In this document: positions 22,551 through 30,761 of the stretch, one piece after another | Layout: each line of letters begins with the position of its first letter | Position numbering within the stretch: position 1 is the stretch's first letter | NCBI RefSeq assembly: GCF_000244915.1 | Contig: NZ_CM001442.1 | Coordinates: 4,030,001 to 4,094,000 of the forward strand | DNA: 64,000 nucleotides | Reading direction: 5' to 3' | Source: Bradyrhizobium sp. WSM471 | Lineage (GTDB): Bacteria > Pseudomonadota > Alphaproteobacteria > Rhizobiales > Xanthobacteraceae | The notes under the pieces: generated by a model | The model's database searches: none | What the model was told of the DNA's origin: nothing | The model's input: only the letters and a program-made list of their open reading frames with translations | Program-made: the position numbers and the translations under genes

Positions 22551-23717
22551 TTGACCTCAGACGATAAAGAAGCCGCAGAAGACTACCGTCGCCAACGTCA
22601 AGCTGCATCGAGGGTCATAGGCTACAAGCCAATGACCACGGATGAGCAAATCAAGTGGATGGATGAGAACAAGGACACCCTGCTTAGGCTGATTAGGGGG
22701 GCGGGTCCACATCGAGAAGATGAGGAGCATATTCTCGAGACCTACAGACAGACCCTCATGGCAACTTCCGCCGGATCGGAATTCGATGACGTCAATGTAC
22801 GAATGACTATTGAACGCGTCATTCGTGAGATCGAGGAGGTGTGCGTAGAGCACGGGCTGCCGACCCACGCGGGGGTGGTCTACGGCTCAGATGCGATGCT
22901 CGGGCTCGGGATCGGCCAGCGACCTGTTCTCGAAACCGAAGCGAGCATAGTCGAGGTGAGCGTACACTTTTTGTCGTTCTGTAACGGCATCGCCAGGCTG
23001 CTCGCGCGCACCATTCCTTACTGCCAAGACGACGGGAACGTAGTTCAAGTCAGGCGAGATATTGCCGCCCTTCGCGGTATCTTGGGGCGAAACCGCGATC
23101 TCGTGCTCGATTGGAGCGAGGCTTTGGCGTCCTTCGCCGCTACCGGCGTTCAGCCGCAAACCCCTGTTATCCCACTGAATGAGGCGCAGAGTACAATCCG
23201 AGGGATTCTTCTGCGCGCCATAGAGCTCTTCGCGATCGGCCACGAATACGGCCACCACTCCCTGAGGCATGGTCGAGTCACGACGACCGAGGATTCCGCG
23301 ACGGACGCGTTTCAGGATGAAGACGCCGCCGATCTTTTCGGCCGTGGCTGTTCGATGGCGATCGGCATCAGGGAGGATGAGCAGAATTTTTACGCGGTGT
23401 CGGGGGCTGGCGGCGTGCTCATCCTTGGGAGCCTCGACCTAATTCGACGTGTAAGGGCAGTTCTGGAAACCGGTCAGGACGATCCTCCGCCAAGATCTCA
23501 TCATCCGCCGTATCCGGACCGTGTCGCTAATTTGGGTCTGCTGGACGCAAAACTTCCCGAAGGTGACCGACAAAGGGCGGCAGACTTCCGTCGGTTCATA
23601 GTGGACGCCTTGGATGGCGTTTGGGAATTCGTGAGACCCATCATCTTGGAGTATCACAACTCAGGAATTCGACCGACGCAGGACCCAACCGCGAGCGCAG
23701 GATGGCTTCCTTCCTAG
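22551..23717 (+). CDS. HExxH putative zinc metallopeptidase, cargo gene
   Basis: 388 residues, starting at TTG 22551 with GGAG 11 bases upstream; an ATG at 22632 is the alternative. The first 220 residues are acidic and helical with no known domain. Residues 231-235 are HEYGH within IGHEYGHHSLRHG, followed by DEDAADLFGR (Glu257, Asp261), which gives a complete two-His plus distal acid layout of the gluzincin type. No signal peptide or membrane segment, so a cytoplasmic protease. Its stop is only 7 bp from the convergent TniQ stop, so no transposon end fits between them. Function unknown; a toxin or a regulator protease is possible. Confidence 0.7.
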   Translation: MTSDDKEAAEDYRRQRQAASRVIGYKPMTTDEQIKWMDENKDTLLRLIRGAGPHREDEEHILETYRQTLMATSAGSEFDDVNVRMTIERVIREIEEVCVEHGLPTHAGVVYGSDAMLGLGIGQRPVLETEASIVEVSVHFLSFCNGIARLLARTIPYCQDDGNVVQVRRDIAALRGILGRNRDLVLDWSEALASFAATGVQPQTPVIPLNEAQSTIRGILLRAIELFAIGHEYGHHSLRHGRVTTTEDSATDAFQDEDAADLFGRGCSMAIGIREDEQNFYAVSGAGGVLILGSLDLIRRVRAVLETGQDDPPPRSHHPPYPDRVANLGLLDAKLPEGDRQRAADFRRFIVDALDGVWEFVRPIILEYHNSGIRPTQDPTASAGWLPS

Positions 23718-23724
23718 CTTCCGG

Positions 23725-25581
23725 TCAAACCCATCGAGGGAAGGCGCTGGCGAGGGCTCGCCGACGGTAGAACGACGCCCCAACCTTCTCGGGATCCAGG
23801 GCGGGCTTCACGCCGGCGGCCAGAAGCTCCTTCTTAACCGCCATGTGATGGCGGCCCTGCTGGCGGGCGAGGGCGAACAGGGTGATGAACTCGGCCTCGA
23901 ACCGTTCGACGTCCTCGGTCGGCACGATTGCGACCGGGCAGCGGTTGACGGGATTGATGGCGGTGGCGGTGCGCAGGTGGCCGCCGGCGATCAGCTTGCG
24001 GGTGACCTTGTCGGCGACGCGCAGCCTGTCTGCCAGCGCCTGGCTGGTGAGGCCGCCGAGGTCGGCGCCGCGGACCAGGGCCCGGACCTCCTCCACGTCG
24101 ACAAGAAGGGCCATGTAGCCGCGCTCACTGGCGAGCCGGGCCTTCCGGGTCAGGCGGCGGTCGAGGACGGCCCGGACGACGTCGACCGAGCCGCAGCAGG
24201 CCAGCCTGGCGGCGGTAGGGACGTTCGCCTGGGTGGGCCCGGCGACCACGACGGGCACGGCGCCGTCGAGCAGGCGGGCCATGAAGGCGTCCAGGTCCTC
24301 GGGCGCGAACTGGTCGGCGGCACCGTGGTCGGTGGCCTTGAAGCGGGGGACGATGATGCCGGACCGGTAGAGCATGTCCCGCTGGACGCGCGGGGCGTTG
24401 AGGTAGGTGCCGGCATCGCGGACGGAGAGGGTCGCCGCGGCCGCGGACTGGGCCAGGGAAACGGCCTTCTCGGCGTCGAAGAGGCAGTTTCCGTCCGCGA
24501 GCTCATCGGCGTTCGAGGGCAGCATTTCTGCCGACGAGAGCAGCTTGCGGAGGCGCTTGGGGTGGAGGCCGGTCTCCATGGACAGGGTCCGGATCGAATG
24601 CAGCCGGCGGGTCTCGATGGGCTTGCCGAAGACCAGGTCACCGGCCCCCACTGGGAAATTTCCCAGGATGAAGTTGCCGACCAGGTCGCGCAGCGGGTCG
24701 TAGGCGCGGTCCTCGCGGCCGAATTCAAGGACCTGGTAGATGCGGCCGAAGATGGCCTGCGGCCCCTCGGTGCCGGCGCGCGTGTAGGGATAGGAAGCCT
24801 GCAGCCCTGCGAGGAAGGCTTCGACGCCTGGCTTGCCGTTGGCGATGATGTCGAAACCGGCGGCGCCGGCCTGGCGCCATTCCGCCTCGGTGAGGGTCTT
24901 CAGGTTCGGCATGCGCCCGAACGCGGCGACGGCCCCGAACAGCTCGCAGGCCGTGATGGCGACATGCAGCGGGAAGGTGTCGATCAGCCCGGCGCCGGCC
25001 GCCACGCCGTTCGTGCGGTTGAAGATATAGGTCTCAAAGGCGGTGAGCGGGCGGGTATCGGCCTCGGCGACCAGGCTCGGGAGGTCGGGCAGGATCTTTC
25101 CGACGTGTTGCGACCAGTCGTGCAGGGTGCTGGGGGTCATGTCCTTGTCGACGACCGCCAGCGGCGCGAGGTGGATCGCGCAGGTCTTCATGGCCGCGAT
25201 CTGCCAGCGGGCCCGCTGATAGGCTGCAATCTGCGGGCGCGACCTCGGGCCGGCGGCGACGTCCTCCGCCAGGCACTTCGGGCAAACGACGACGGTGGCG
25301 CGGCGCAGGTTGTCGCGCGTGAGCTCCTCGTTGTGGTGCATGTAGCGTCGTTCGGCCGTCTTGACGAAGGCATTCTCCGTCAGGGCGGCGGGGGCCGCGC
25401 CGCTCTTCGCGGCCACGATGCCGAGCGCCTGCGGCTCGCCGTCGACGACCTTCTGGAAGGTCGTACCCATGTCCAGGCAGAACTGGCGGCCGGACAGCCC
25501 GTTTAGGGCGGCGAGCCTGGAGGCAAAGGACGCCGGCGTCTCGCCGGCGCCGAGCGGAAGCGTATGACGGAGCCGCCTCAC
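23725..25581 (-). CDS. tniQ: TniQ-family transposition target-selection protein
   Basis: 618 residues from the GTG at 25581, which overlaps the TnsC stop as GTGA; the longer reading frame upstream is only the antisense of tnsC. The N-terminal TniQ domain begins TLPLGAGETPASFASRLAALNG, followed by a zinc finger with CPKC (Cys100, Cys103) and CAIH (Cys134, His137). The rest contains helix-turn-helix-like repeats with FGRIYQVLEFG and LSMETGLHPKRLRKLLSSAEML. TniQ/TnsD proteins recruit TnsC to the target site. The protein is longer than CRISPR-associated short TniQ forms, and no cas genes are present, so a DNA-sequence-directed (TnsD-like) target is more likely. Last gene of the tns operon. Confidence 0.88.
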   Translation of the reverse strand: MRRLRHTLPLGAGETPASFASRLAALNGLSGRQFCLDMGTTFQKVVDGEPQALGIVAAKSGAAPAALTENAFVKTAERRYMHHNEELTRDNLRRATVVVCPKCLAEDVAAGPRSRPQIAAYQRARWQIAAMKTCAIHLAPLAVVDKDMTPSTLHDWSQHVGKILPDLPSLVAEADTRPLTAFETYIFNRTNGVAAGAGLIDTFPLHVAITACELFGAVAAFGRMPNLKTLTEAEWRQAGAAGFDIIANGKPGVEAFLAGLQASYPYTRAGTEGPQAIFGRIYQVLEFGREDRAYDPLRDLVGNFILGNFPVGAGDLVFGKPIETRRLHSIRTLSMETGLHPKRLRKLLSSAEMLPSNADELADGNCLFDAEKAVSLAQSAAAATLSVRDAGTYLNAPRVQRDMLYRSGIIVPRFKATDHGAADQFAPEDLDAFMARLLDGAVPVVVAGPTQANVPTAARLACCGSVDVVRAVLDRRLTRKARLASERGYMALLVDVEEVRALVRGADLGGLTSQALADRLRVADKVTRKLIAGGHLRTATAINPVNRCPVAIVPTEDVERFEAEFITLFALARQQGRHHMAVKKELLAAGVKPALDPEKVGASFYRRRALASAFPRWV

Positions 25582-26651
25582 TTCCCGCGTCCCTTCTTCT
25601 TCTTGGCGCCGAGCGGCGTGATGGTGTCGTCGATCTTCTCCTCGTCCTTGGCGTAGAGGCGGGTGGTGTCGATCAGATGCCAGCCGGGGGCGAGGAAGGG
25701 ATTCTGGTCGTCCGACAGCGTGTGGCGGTCGGCGAAGATGTTGGCGAAATCGATCCGCTGGAGCTTGCGCGAATTGCGCTCCAGGGACTCGGTGACGGCG
25801 TCGACCGCGATCTCGAGGCACACCCCCATCTCGAGGGCGCCCGCATGGAGCAGCCTGCCGACGAGATCCTCTTCGGGAAGCACGTCGAGCTTGATTTCGG
25901 CGAGCTCGCAATAGTGCTCGATCGAGGACTGCAGGAACGCGGCGTGCTCGGCCGGCGCGAGCTTGCCGAGGAAGAGGTAGCGGAAGCGCCGGCGGAGTTG
26001 CTTGTCGGCGCGGAAGAACGGCAACAAATCCGGGATGCCGGACACGATCAGCTGCACCGGCCAGTCGGGGTTGTTCATGAGATCCTTGAGGGTGTCGCGC
26101 ACCTTCTGGATCTCTTCCTCGCTCGACATGGTCAGCACGTTGTTGAGGTCGTCGAGCCAGATGAACAGTACGTTGTTGATCTTCATCTGCGTCCTGAGCC
26201 TGGACCACGCCTGGTTCTCCTTCAGGTCGCGATCGAGCGGGAAGCCCATGACTTCGAGCAGGCGGATGCCGACCTGGCCGAGCGTCGAAGGCGACGGCGC
26301 CGTGATGCCGACCAGCGGGCACCACTTGTCGGGCATCCGGAAGTTCGGGAAGGCGGGATGGCTGCGAAAAGCCTCTTCGAGCAGCGTGGACTTGCCCGCA
26401 CCGGAGGGAGCCACGATGCAGATACCCTTGCCTTCGACGCGGTTGCCGGCGCCGTGCGGCTTGGTCGGATCGCGCCGGATGACGGCGTTGGTCGTCAGCC
26501 GCTTCAACAGCCGCGCGAGATCGTCGTCGCGATCGGACGTCATGTAGGCGGTCTTGACCTGCTCGATCTTGTTGACGCGCTTGCGCTCGGCGGGGTCGAG
26601 CATCTCGCGGAGGTAGGCGGCGGGATCGGGGTTTTCGTCGTAGATCGTCAT
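25578..26651 (-). CDS. tnsC: TnsC/TniB-type AAA+ ATPase
   Basis: 357 residues from the ATG at 26651, preceded by AAGGAG and overlapping the TnsB stop as ATGA; an in-frame extension of 7 codons is less likely. Walker A is APSGAGKST (81-89), Walker B is VLFIWLDDL (Asp167, Asp168), and an arginine-rich RRRFRYLFLG follows. The length and the N-terminal region fit TniB/TnsC regulators, which polymerise on DNA with ATP and link TniQ to the transposase. It is translationally coupled to both neighbours. Confidence 0.9.
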   Translation of the reverse strand: MTIYDENPDPAAYLREMLDPAERKRVNKIEQVKTAYMTSDRDDDLARLLKRLTTNAVIRRDPTKPHGAGNRVEGKGICIVAPSGAGKSTLLEEAFRSHPAFPNFRMPDKWCPLVGITAPSPSTLGQVGIRLLEVMGFPLDRDLKENQAWSRLRTQMKINNVLFIWLDDLNNVLTMSSEEEIQKVRDTLKDLMNNPDWPVQLIVSGIPDLLPFFRADKQLRRRFRYLFLGKLAPAEHAAFLQSSIEHYCELAEIKLDVLPEEDLVGRLLHAGALEMGVCLEIAVDAVTESLERNSRKLQRIDFANIFADRHTLSDDQNPFLAPGWHLIDTTRLYAKDEEKIDDTITPLGAKKKKGRGK

Positions 26652-28903
26652 TTTCGCTCCTTGGGTTTCCATGCGCGCGGGGGTTTTCGCGGGCGAAGAG
26701 AGGGCGCAGGCTGCGCCTTCGGCGGCTTCACGCGGGTCGGCTTCACCTTGCCGGCCTTGCGTGCAGGCCTGAGCGGTGCTTCAGCCGGAGGCGGCAAGGC
26801 ACCTCGGCCGCGTGGCGACGCCTTGGTGCCGACGGGAAGGACGTCGCCGAACATGTCGACTGGGCCCGCTGGCTGCGGGTTCTGATCGGCGGCGAACCGG
26901 ACCGCGGGACCGATCGATTTGCGCAACGCCTCGAGTTCCTCAGGCGTCTTGAGGCGGTAGCGAATACCGAGCCGCTTGCGACTTTCCTCATCTGCCATCC
27001 GCGCGAAAGCGATGGCGCGGTTGCGAATTGGCTGGGTAATCTCCTCGATGTGCTTGGTTTCTCGGCGCAACGACTGCAAAGCCATGTCCCAAACGGTGGC
27101 GCTGACACCGTTCATGCAGTCCGGGCCTATCACGGGCAGCAATCCAGGCTTTGCATCGACCATGCCAGCTTCGACTCGTAGAGACACGCCACCGAGATCT
27201 TCGCCGTCGACGATGACGACGTATTCGCGTTGCGGAAATTCGCGATAAATCCTCTGGACATCGCGCGAGGTGTACCAGTTGCCGAAGATCTCGATGCCGG
27301 CAGGCTGCAGAATGACGGTGTAGGGCTGGCCGAATCCGATCCGGAGGGTGGCCTTTCCGGGCACGCTCCTCGGCGCCACGGTCTTGGTGAGGCGTTTCCA
27401 GCAGTAGCGTGGCGTTTCGCCGTCGAGCCCGGCGTGAGGGGTGTTGTGGTATTCGTCGACGATGAAGCGCAGCAGCAAGGCCGCGAGTTCGTTCACGGTC
27501 ACGCATGCGCGCGCCGCGGCTTCGTACTTTCCGCGAACCTTGGGATCGCCGAAGGCCCGCCCCGAAAAGCGCAGCAGGGAGCGGATTTCGATAGTTTGAA
27601 ACAGACGTTCTATCGTGGCGCGCTGCTGCGGCGTGTCGATCTGCGGGCACTGATACTCGATGCCGAAGAAATCGCAGACCCCCTTCGTGCGGGCGTTGAG
27701 TATCGCGGTGCCTTCGTCGCCGGCGAGCTCGAACAGGTTACCGCGGTATTCGTACGGCGTCTCGCACCCGATGGATTGCGCAAGCGGCGTCTTGTCGGCC
27801 ATGCACATGCGGAGCATGGAGAGGATGCTGGTGGAGTCGGGGCCGAGCGACAGCACGACGCCGGGAATGACCTTGGTCACGCAGCAGATCGCAACGGACA
27901 GGTGGCAACGGGTGCGATCGGCCTCGGCCTGCAATTCCGGGCTGATCGCGTTCCATAATTGCGCGTCCTTGAGCAGCGTGTGCAGATGCACTTCCCAATG
28001 ATCGACCTCGATGCGCTGAAAGGGACGGAAGAGGCCGGGAATGCCGCCCTGAGAGGGATGGAAGCTGCGCTGGGCTTCTTCGACGGTGTGGCGCCCCGCT
28101 TCGACGTCGAAGGGAGCGAGCTCCTTGATCCGCGCGCGAAAATAGTCTTCGTCCGGGAGGCGTAGGAGCTTGAGGCCCTTCTCTCGGCGTTCCTTGTTGA
28201 CATCGACGATCTCCGCCTTGAGATCGCCGTACAGCAGCTCGTGGGTCGGCCGTTCCGGAGTGAGGAAGCGGTAGACGTGCTTCATCACCAGGGCGTATTC
28301 CTCGCCGTTGTACCGTTGCGTGCGGTTGCCGCACCGGTGTCTGCGGGAGGCGAGTCCAAGCTGCCCGAATTTCCTGCGCTTCAGAATCCAACGCTCGAAC
28401 TGCCGGGCGCCCGGGATCGTGATGCCTATGTAATTGCCGTCTTTAGCGAGCTTGCGGGCTTCCTTATCGACGTAGGACTGGATGTCGGGGATGGCCTTCT
28501 CCATTTCCGAGCGCGTGCTCGAAGTCAGGCCTTGCTTCTTCATCTCGTGAAATTTATCGATGGCGATGTCGCGCAGGGTGAGGATGAGCTGCTCCCGCGC
28601 TGCGAGCTCATTGATCGAGGACACGCCCGCCTTGAGCTTCGCCTCGGCCTTTTCCAAGCTCAGCCCGGCGGGCTCGAAGTCGAAGTCCTGCCGGTTGAGA
28701 AGCGCGTCGTATTCTTCGGTCGTGAAAGCGAAATGGACCGTCGGGTCGGCGATCGATTGAAAGACGTATCCATCCTTGTCATTTCGGACGCATTTGCACA
28801 CGACGCCGGCGATCGAGGCCTTGTCCGACTCGTCCGTATGCCACCGCACCGCCTCACGGCGGCGCGGTCTTTTGGGCAGGAATGCGTGAGCGCGGCGGGC
28901 CAA
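26648..28903 (-). CDS. tnsB: TnsB/TniA-type DDE transposase
   Basis: 751 residues from a TTG at 28903. The N-terminal 75 residues are a small domain (SIAGVVCKCVRNDKDGYVFQSI) that also occurs as a separate gene just upstream. Helix-turn-helix regions follow, then the retroviral-integrase fold with catalytic Asp301 (IEVDHWE), Asp396 (LAGDEGTAI) and Glu432 (ATIERLF). The C-terminal 90 residues are Pro/Lys-rich, consistent with a TnsC-contacting tail. It joins the 3' ends of the transposon to target DNA; with TnsA it gives cut-and-paste transposition. Overlaps tnsC by 4 bp. Confidence 0.9.
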   Translation of the reverse strand: MARRAHAFLPKRPRRREAVRWHTDESDKASIAGVVCKCVRNDKDGYVFQSIADPTVHFAFTTEEYDALLNRQDFDFEPAGLSLEKAEAKLKAGVSSINELAAREQLILTLRDIAIDKFHEMKKQGLTSSTRSEMEKAIPDIQSYVDKEARKLAKDGNYIGITIPGARQFERWILKRRKFGQLGLASRRHRCGNRTQRYNGEEYALVMKHVYRFLTPERPTHELLYGDLKAEIVDVNKERREKGLKLLRLPDEDYFRARIKELAPFDVEAGRHTVEEAQRSFHPSQGGIPGLFRPFQRIEVDHWEVHLHTLLKDAQLWNAISPELQAEADRTRCHLSVAICCVTKVIPGVVLSLGPDSTSILSMLRMCMADKTPLAQSIGCETPYEYRGNLFELAGDEGTAILNARTKGVCDFFGIEYQCPQIDTPQQRATIERLFQTIEIRSLLRFSGRAFGDPKVRGKYEAAARACVTVNELAALLLRFIVDEYHNTPHAGLDGETPRYCWKRLTKTVAPRSVPGKATLRIGFGQPYTVILQPAGIEIFGNWYTSRDVQRIYREFPQREYVVIVDGEDLGGVSLRVEAGMVDAKPGLLPVIGPDCMNGVSATVWDMALQSLRRETKHIEEITQPIRNRAIAFARMADEESRKRLGIRYRLKTPEELEALRKSIGPAVRFAADQNPQPAGPVDMFGDVLPVGTKASPRGRGALPPPAEAPLRPARKAGKVKPTRVKPPKAQPAPSLRPRKPPRAWKPKERK

Positions 28904-28908
28904 AGGAA

Positions 28909-29139
28909 TCAGTCCTTTTTGGCCAGCCGGGCAGCCAACGCCTCGTGCTCTTTGAGGGTCAGGGCGAAATGGAGGGTCGGAGCGGCGATCGATTGGAAAA
29001 TATAGCCGTCCTTATCGCTGCGGATATACCTGCACAGGACGCCGGCAATGGACACATGGGCGTCCTTGTCCACATGCCATGGCACCGCTTGGTAAGGGCG
29101 CGGCGGCCTCAACTGAAATGGGCGAGCGCGACGGGCCAT
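28909..29139 (-). CDS. Stand-alone copy of the TnsB N-terminal domain
   Basis: 76 residues lying between tnsA and tnsB, 6 bp from each. Ungapped alignment with the first 70 residues of the downstream TnsB gives 39 identities, including MARRA at the start and SDKDGYIFQSIAAPTLHFAL. It is therefore a duplicate of that domain, not a shadow or a broken transposase: it has its own ATG (28-bp after an AGGGG), no frameshift and an intact stop. The domain has no known function. It could bind transposon ends as a regulator, compete with TnsB, or be a subunit of the transpososome. Confidence 0.75.
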   Translation of the reverse strand: MARRARPFQLRPPRPYQAVPWHVDKDAHVSIAGVLCRYIRSDKDGYIFQSIAAPTLHFALTLKEHEALAARLAKKD

Positions 29140-29145
29140 GATGCA

Positions 29146-29874
29146 TCACCCCTTCTTGGCCGGGCGGGCGACGACCGCGTCGAAGTCGAGCTTCGCGTAC
29201 TCGACCAGGCGGAGCTTGCGGGCATCGATTGCGCGGACCACCGCGTCGAAGCCGTAGCCACCGAGCTTGGTTTTTTCCGCGAGGTCGCCGATCGTGGTCT
29301 CGCCCTTGAGCTTGCGGAGGACCTTCTCGAGGACCGCGTCGTCTTCTGGCCACGGATCGCGGGTCGCCAGGTTGACCACTTCGGCGTTGAAGAGGTCGAC
29401 GGCGGCGAGCTTCTGCTCGGTGAACAGACCGACGCCATCTGCGACCGACGGCGGGATTTGCTCGCGGACGAGTTCGACGACGCGGTCGATGCCGCTTTTG
29501 ACGACGAGAGCGCTCGGCTTCACCGCCATCAGCACGCGACCGATGCCGGTCGTGGTGAATCTGTAATCGAAGATGTGAGTGCGACGAACACCTTCATCGT
29601 CGACGTAGGTCACCGGCGGCAGCTGCTCGACTATCTCGGTCACGTCGGGCCGCAGCCTGGCGAGCAGAGCGCAACACCGCTCCAGGATCGACTCGTACCA
29701 GACCTTGCGTCCGTCGATCGGCAGGTAGCCATGGACGCTGATGGCCGAGTGCAGCGACATTTCGCGACTGGCGAGGCTCGGCAGGGGATCGGGAATGAAA
29801 GCGGGGCACGGCCGCGGTGGCCGCAGGTTGGGGTCGGGCATCAGATAGTCTTCCAGGGTCATCAAGCTCGACAT
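29146..29874 (-). CDS. tnsA: TnsA-like transposon endonuclease
   Basis: 242 residues from the ATG at 29874, preceded by GGAGG about 10 bases upstream. The N-terminal half has the TnsA restriction-endonuclease fold: WYESILERCCALLARL (Glu61), HIFDYRF (Asp103) and MAVKPSALVV (Lys119), which correspond to the catalytic E, D and K of TnsA. The C-terminal half (about 175-235) is winged-helix-like (LKGETTIGDLAEKTKLGGYGFDAVVRAI). TnsA cuts the 5' ends of the element so that transposition is cut-and-paste. Upstream is a 620-bp gene-free leader. Confidence 0.86.
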   Translation of the reverse strand: MSSLMTLEDYLMPDPNLRPPRPCPAFIPDPLPSLASREMSLHSAISVHGYLPIDGRKVWYESILERCCALLARLRPDVTEIVEQLPPVTYVDDEGVRRTHIFDYRFTTTGIGRVLMAVKPSALVVKSGIDRVVELVREQIPPSVADGVGLFTEQKLAAVDLFNAEVVNLATRDPWPEDDAVLEKVLRKLKGETTIGDLAEKTKLGGYGFDAVVRAIDARKLRLVEYAKLDFDAVVARPAKKG

Positions 29875-29901
29875 CGCGGGGTTCCTCCGGGCAAAGTTCC
29901 G

Positions 29902-30008
29902 CCGTTCGCCCGAACGGATGTTCTGGCGTCGGGTGGGGCGTTACGGAAATTTGAGGAGGACCGCCGACGAGGCGCGCTTGCCAATTCCGGACAGAGCTGA
30001 TCAGCTCT
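29902..30008. promoter_or_regulatory. Two perfect palindromes upstream of tnsA
   Basis: CCGTTCG and CGAACGG are separated by two bases at 29902-29917; AGAGCTGATCAGCTCT at 29993-30008 has no spacer. Both lie 28-134 bp upstream of the tnsA start, where an operator or a TnsB/TnsA-like binding site would be expected. Confidence 0.4.
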
Positions 30009-30093
30009 CCGGTGTTCCGTTGGTGGCGTCTGGTCGGCGGTTTCTTCTTGGGGCTCGCCCTTCGAAGTTTCCTCCTCGGCTCCTCCACGACAG

Positions 30094-30124
30094 GGCAGCT
30101 CGGGTTCAGACCGGGCTGCCTTTT
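30094..30124 (+). terminator. Possible hairpin terminator or attenuator in the tns leader
   Basis: GGCAGCTCGG and CCGGGCTGCC can pair with one G-T mismatch around a seven-base loop, followed by TTTTCGTT on the plus strand. No plus-strand gene ends here, so it may instead act as a structure in the minus-strand leader RNA. Confidence 0.3.
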
Positions 30125-30494
30125 CGTTGTGGAGCGGGTGAGAGCGTAGTTGGCGCTTACCTCCTTTGGTGTCGGTTTCGCTCAGCGTGACTCCGCGCGA
30201 TCGTCTCGGTCCAGCGCAAAGAATCTTGCGACTTCGGGGACCAAGGACTCCGCTCTCGCAATAGTCTGTGGATGCGCCGTGCTTCGAATCCTTGCGGGAG
30301 CCCTGGCGGCGTGGCTCGGCGAGACGACGCCGTGCTAATTCCGCTACGAATGAGTCCTTGCGTCCAGCTGCGCTCACAAGACCGTGAGAAACCGCCGTCG
30401 ACGCACGCTCGATCCCAAGGATTGCTCCCAGAGGGTTTGGCACTCCTCGGTTCCGCGTTCCGGACGCTCCAGCCACATAATTCTCCAAGCCGCC

Positions 30495-30761
30495 CTAGAG
30501 ATCGACCCAATCGGCCGTGATGGCGTCCTCGCAGGCGCGCTGCAGGAGTGCCCAGACGGCCTGCCGACGGTCGTGCCCCATCACCCGGAACTCGGCGATG
30601 CCGGGCGGCTGGCCGGTCACCGGGTTGGCGGACTGCATGGCGACGACACGGTAGTTCGAGATGTCGTCGAGATAGCTTTCGTTGGCGATACGCAGAGTCG
30701 CGATGGTCCGACGCGAGGTCTCGAAGCCACCTGGGAAGATCTCGATCGTCACGACGAGCAT
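30495..30761 (-). CDS. Small hypothetical protein of the tns accessory operon
   Basis: 88 residues: MLVVTIEIFPGGFETSRRTI, a beta-rich start, then RIANESYLDDISNYRVVAMQSANP and QAVWALLQRACEDAITADWVDL. No membrane segment or known motif. Its start overlaps the end of the 259-residue gene, so it belongs to the minus-strand operon of 33019-30495. The beta-strand plus helix pattern could be a small ferredoxin-like fold. Function unknown. Confidence 0.6.
   Translation of the reverse strand: MLVVTIEIFPGGFETSRRTIATLRIANESYLDDISNYRVVAMQSANPVTGQPPGIAEFRVMGHDRRQAVWALLQRACEDAITADWVDL

Larger units (their letters stand above)
29875..30494. other. Gene-free leader upstream of the tns operon
   Basis: No coding ORF is supported; a 208-residue frame at 29862-30488 on the minus strand has no start signal, unusual composition and overlaps tnsA. 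It contains two perfect palindromes with 16-bp span: CCGTTCG-CC-CGAACGG at 29902-29917 and AGAGCTGATCAGCTCT at 29993-30008, and a hairpin GGCAGCTCGG / CCGGGCTGCC followed by TTTT at 30094-30124 (on the plus strand). Such a long leader suggests regulation of tnsA expression, or an unrecognised RNA. Confidence 0.5.

Noticed and set aside
25582..26325. N-terminal extension of the TniQ reading frame
   Set aside because: This part is in another frame of tnsC, and the GTG at 25581 overlaps the tnsC stop in the normal coupled way.
30238..30320. tRNA-like TTCGAATCC sequence
   Set aside because: The flanking bases do not form a T-arm or an acceptor stem on either strand.
29862..30488. 208-residue minus-strand ORF upstream of tnsA
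   Set aside because: It overlaps the tnsA start, has no ribosome-binding site, and its composition (Arg, Glu, Ser-rich, no hydrophobic core) is that of a non-coding frame.
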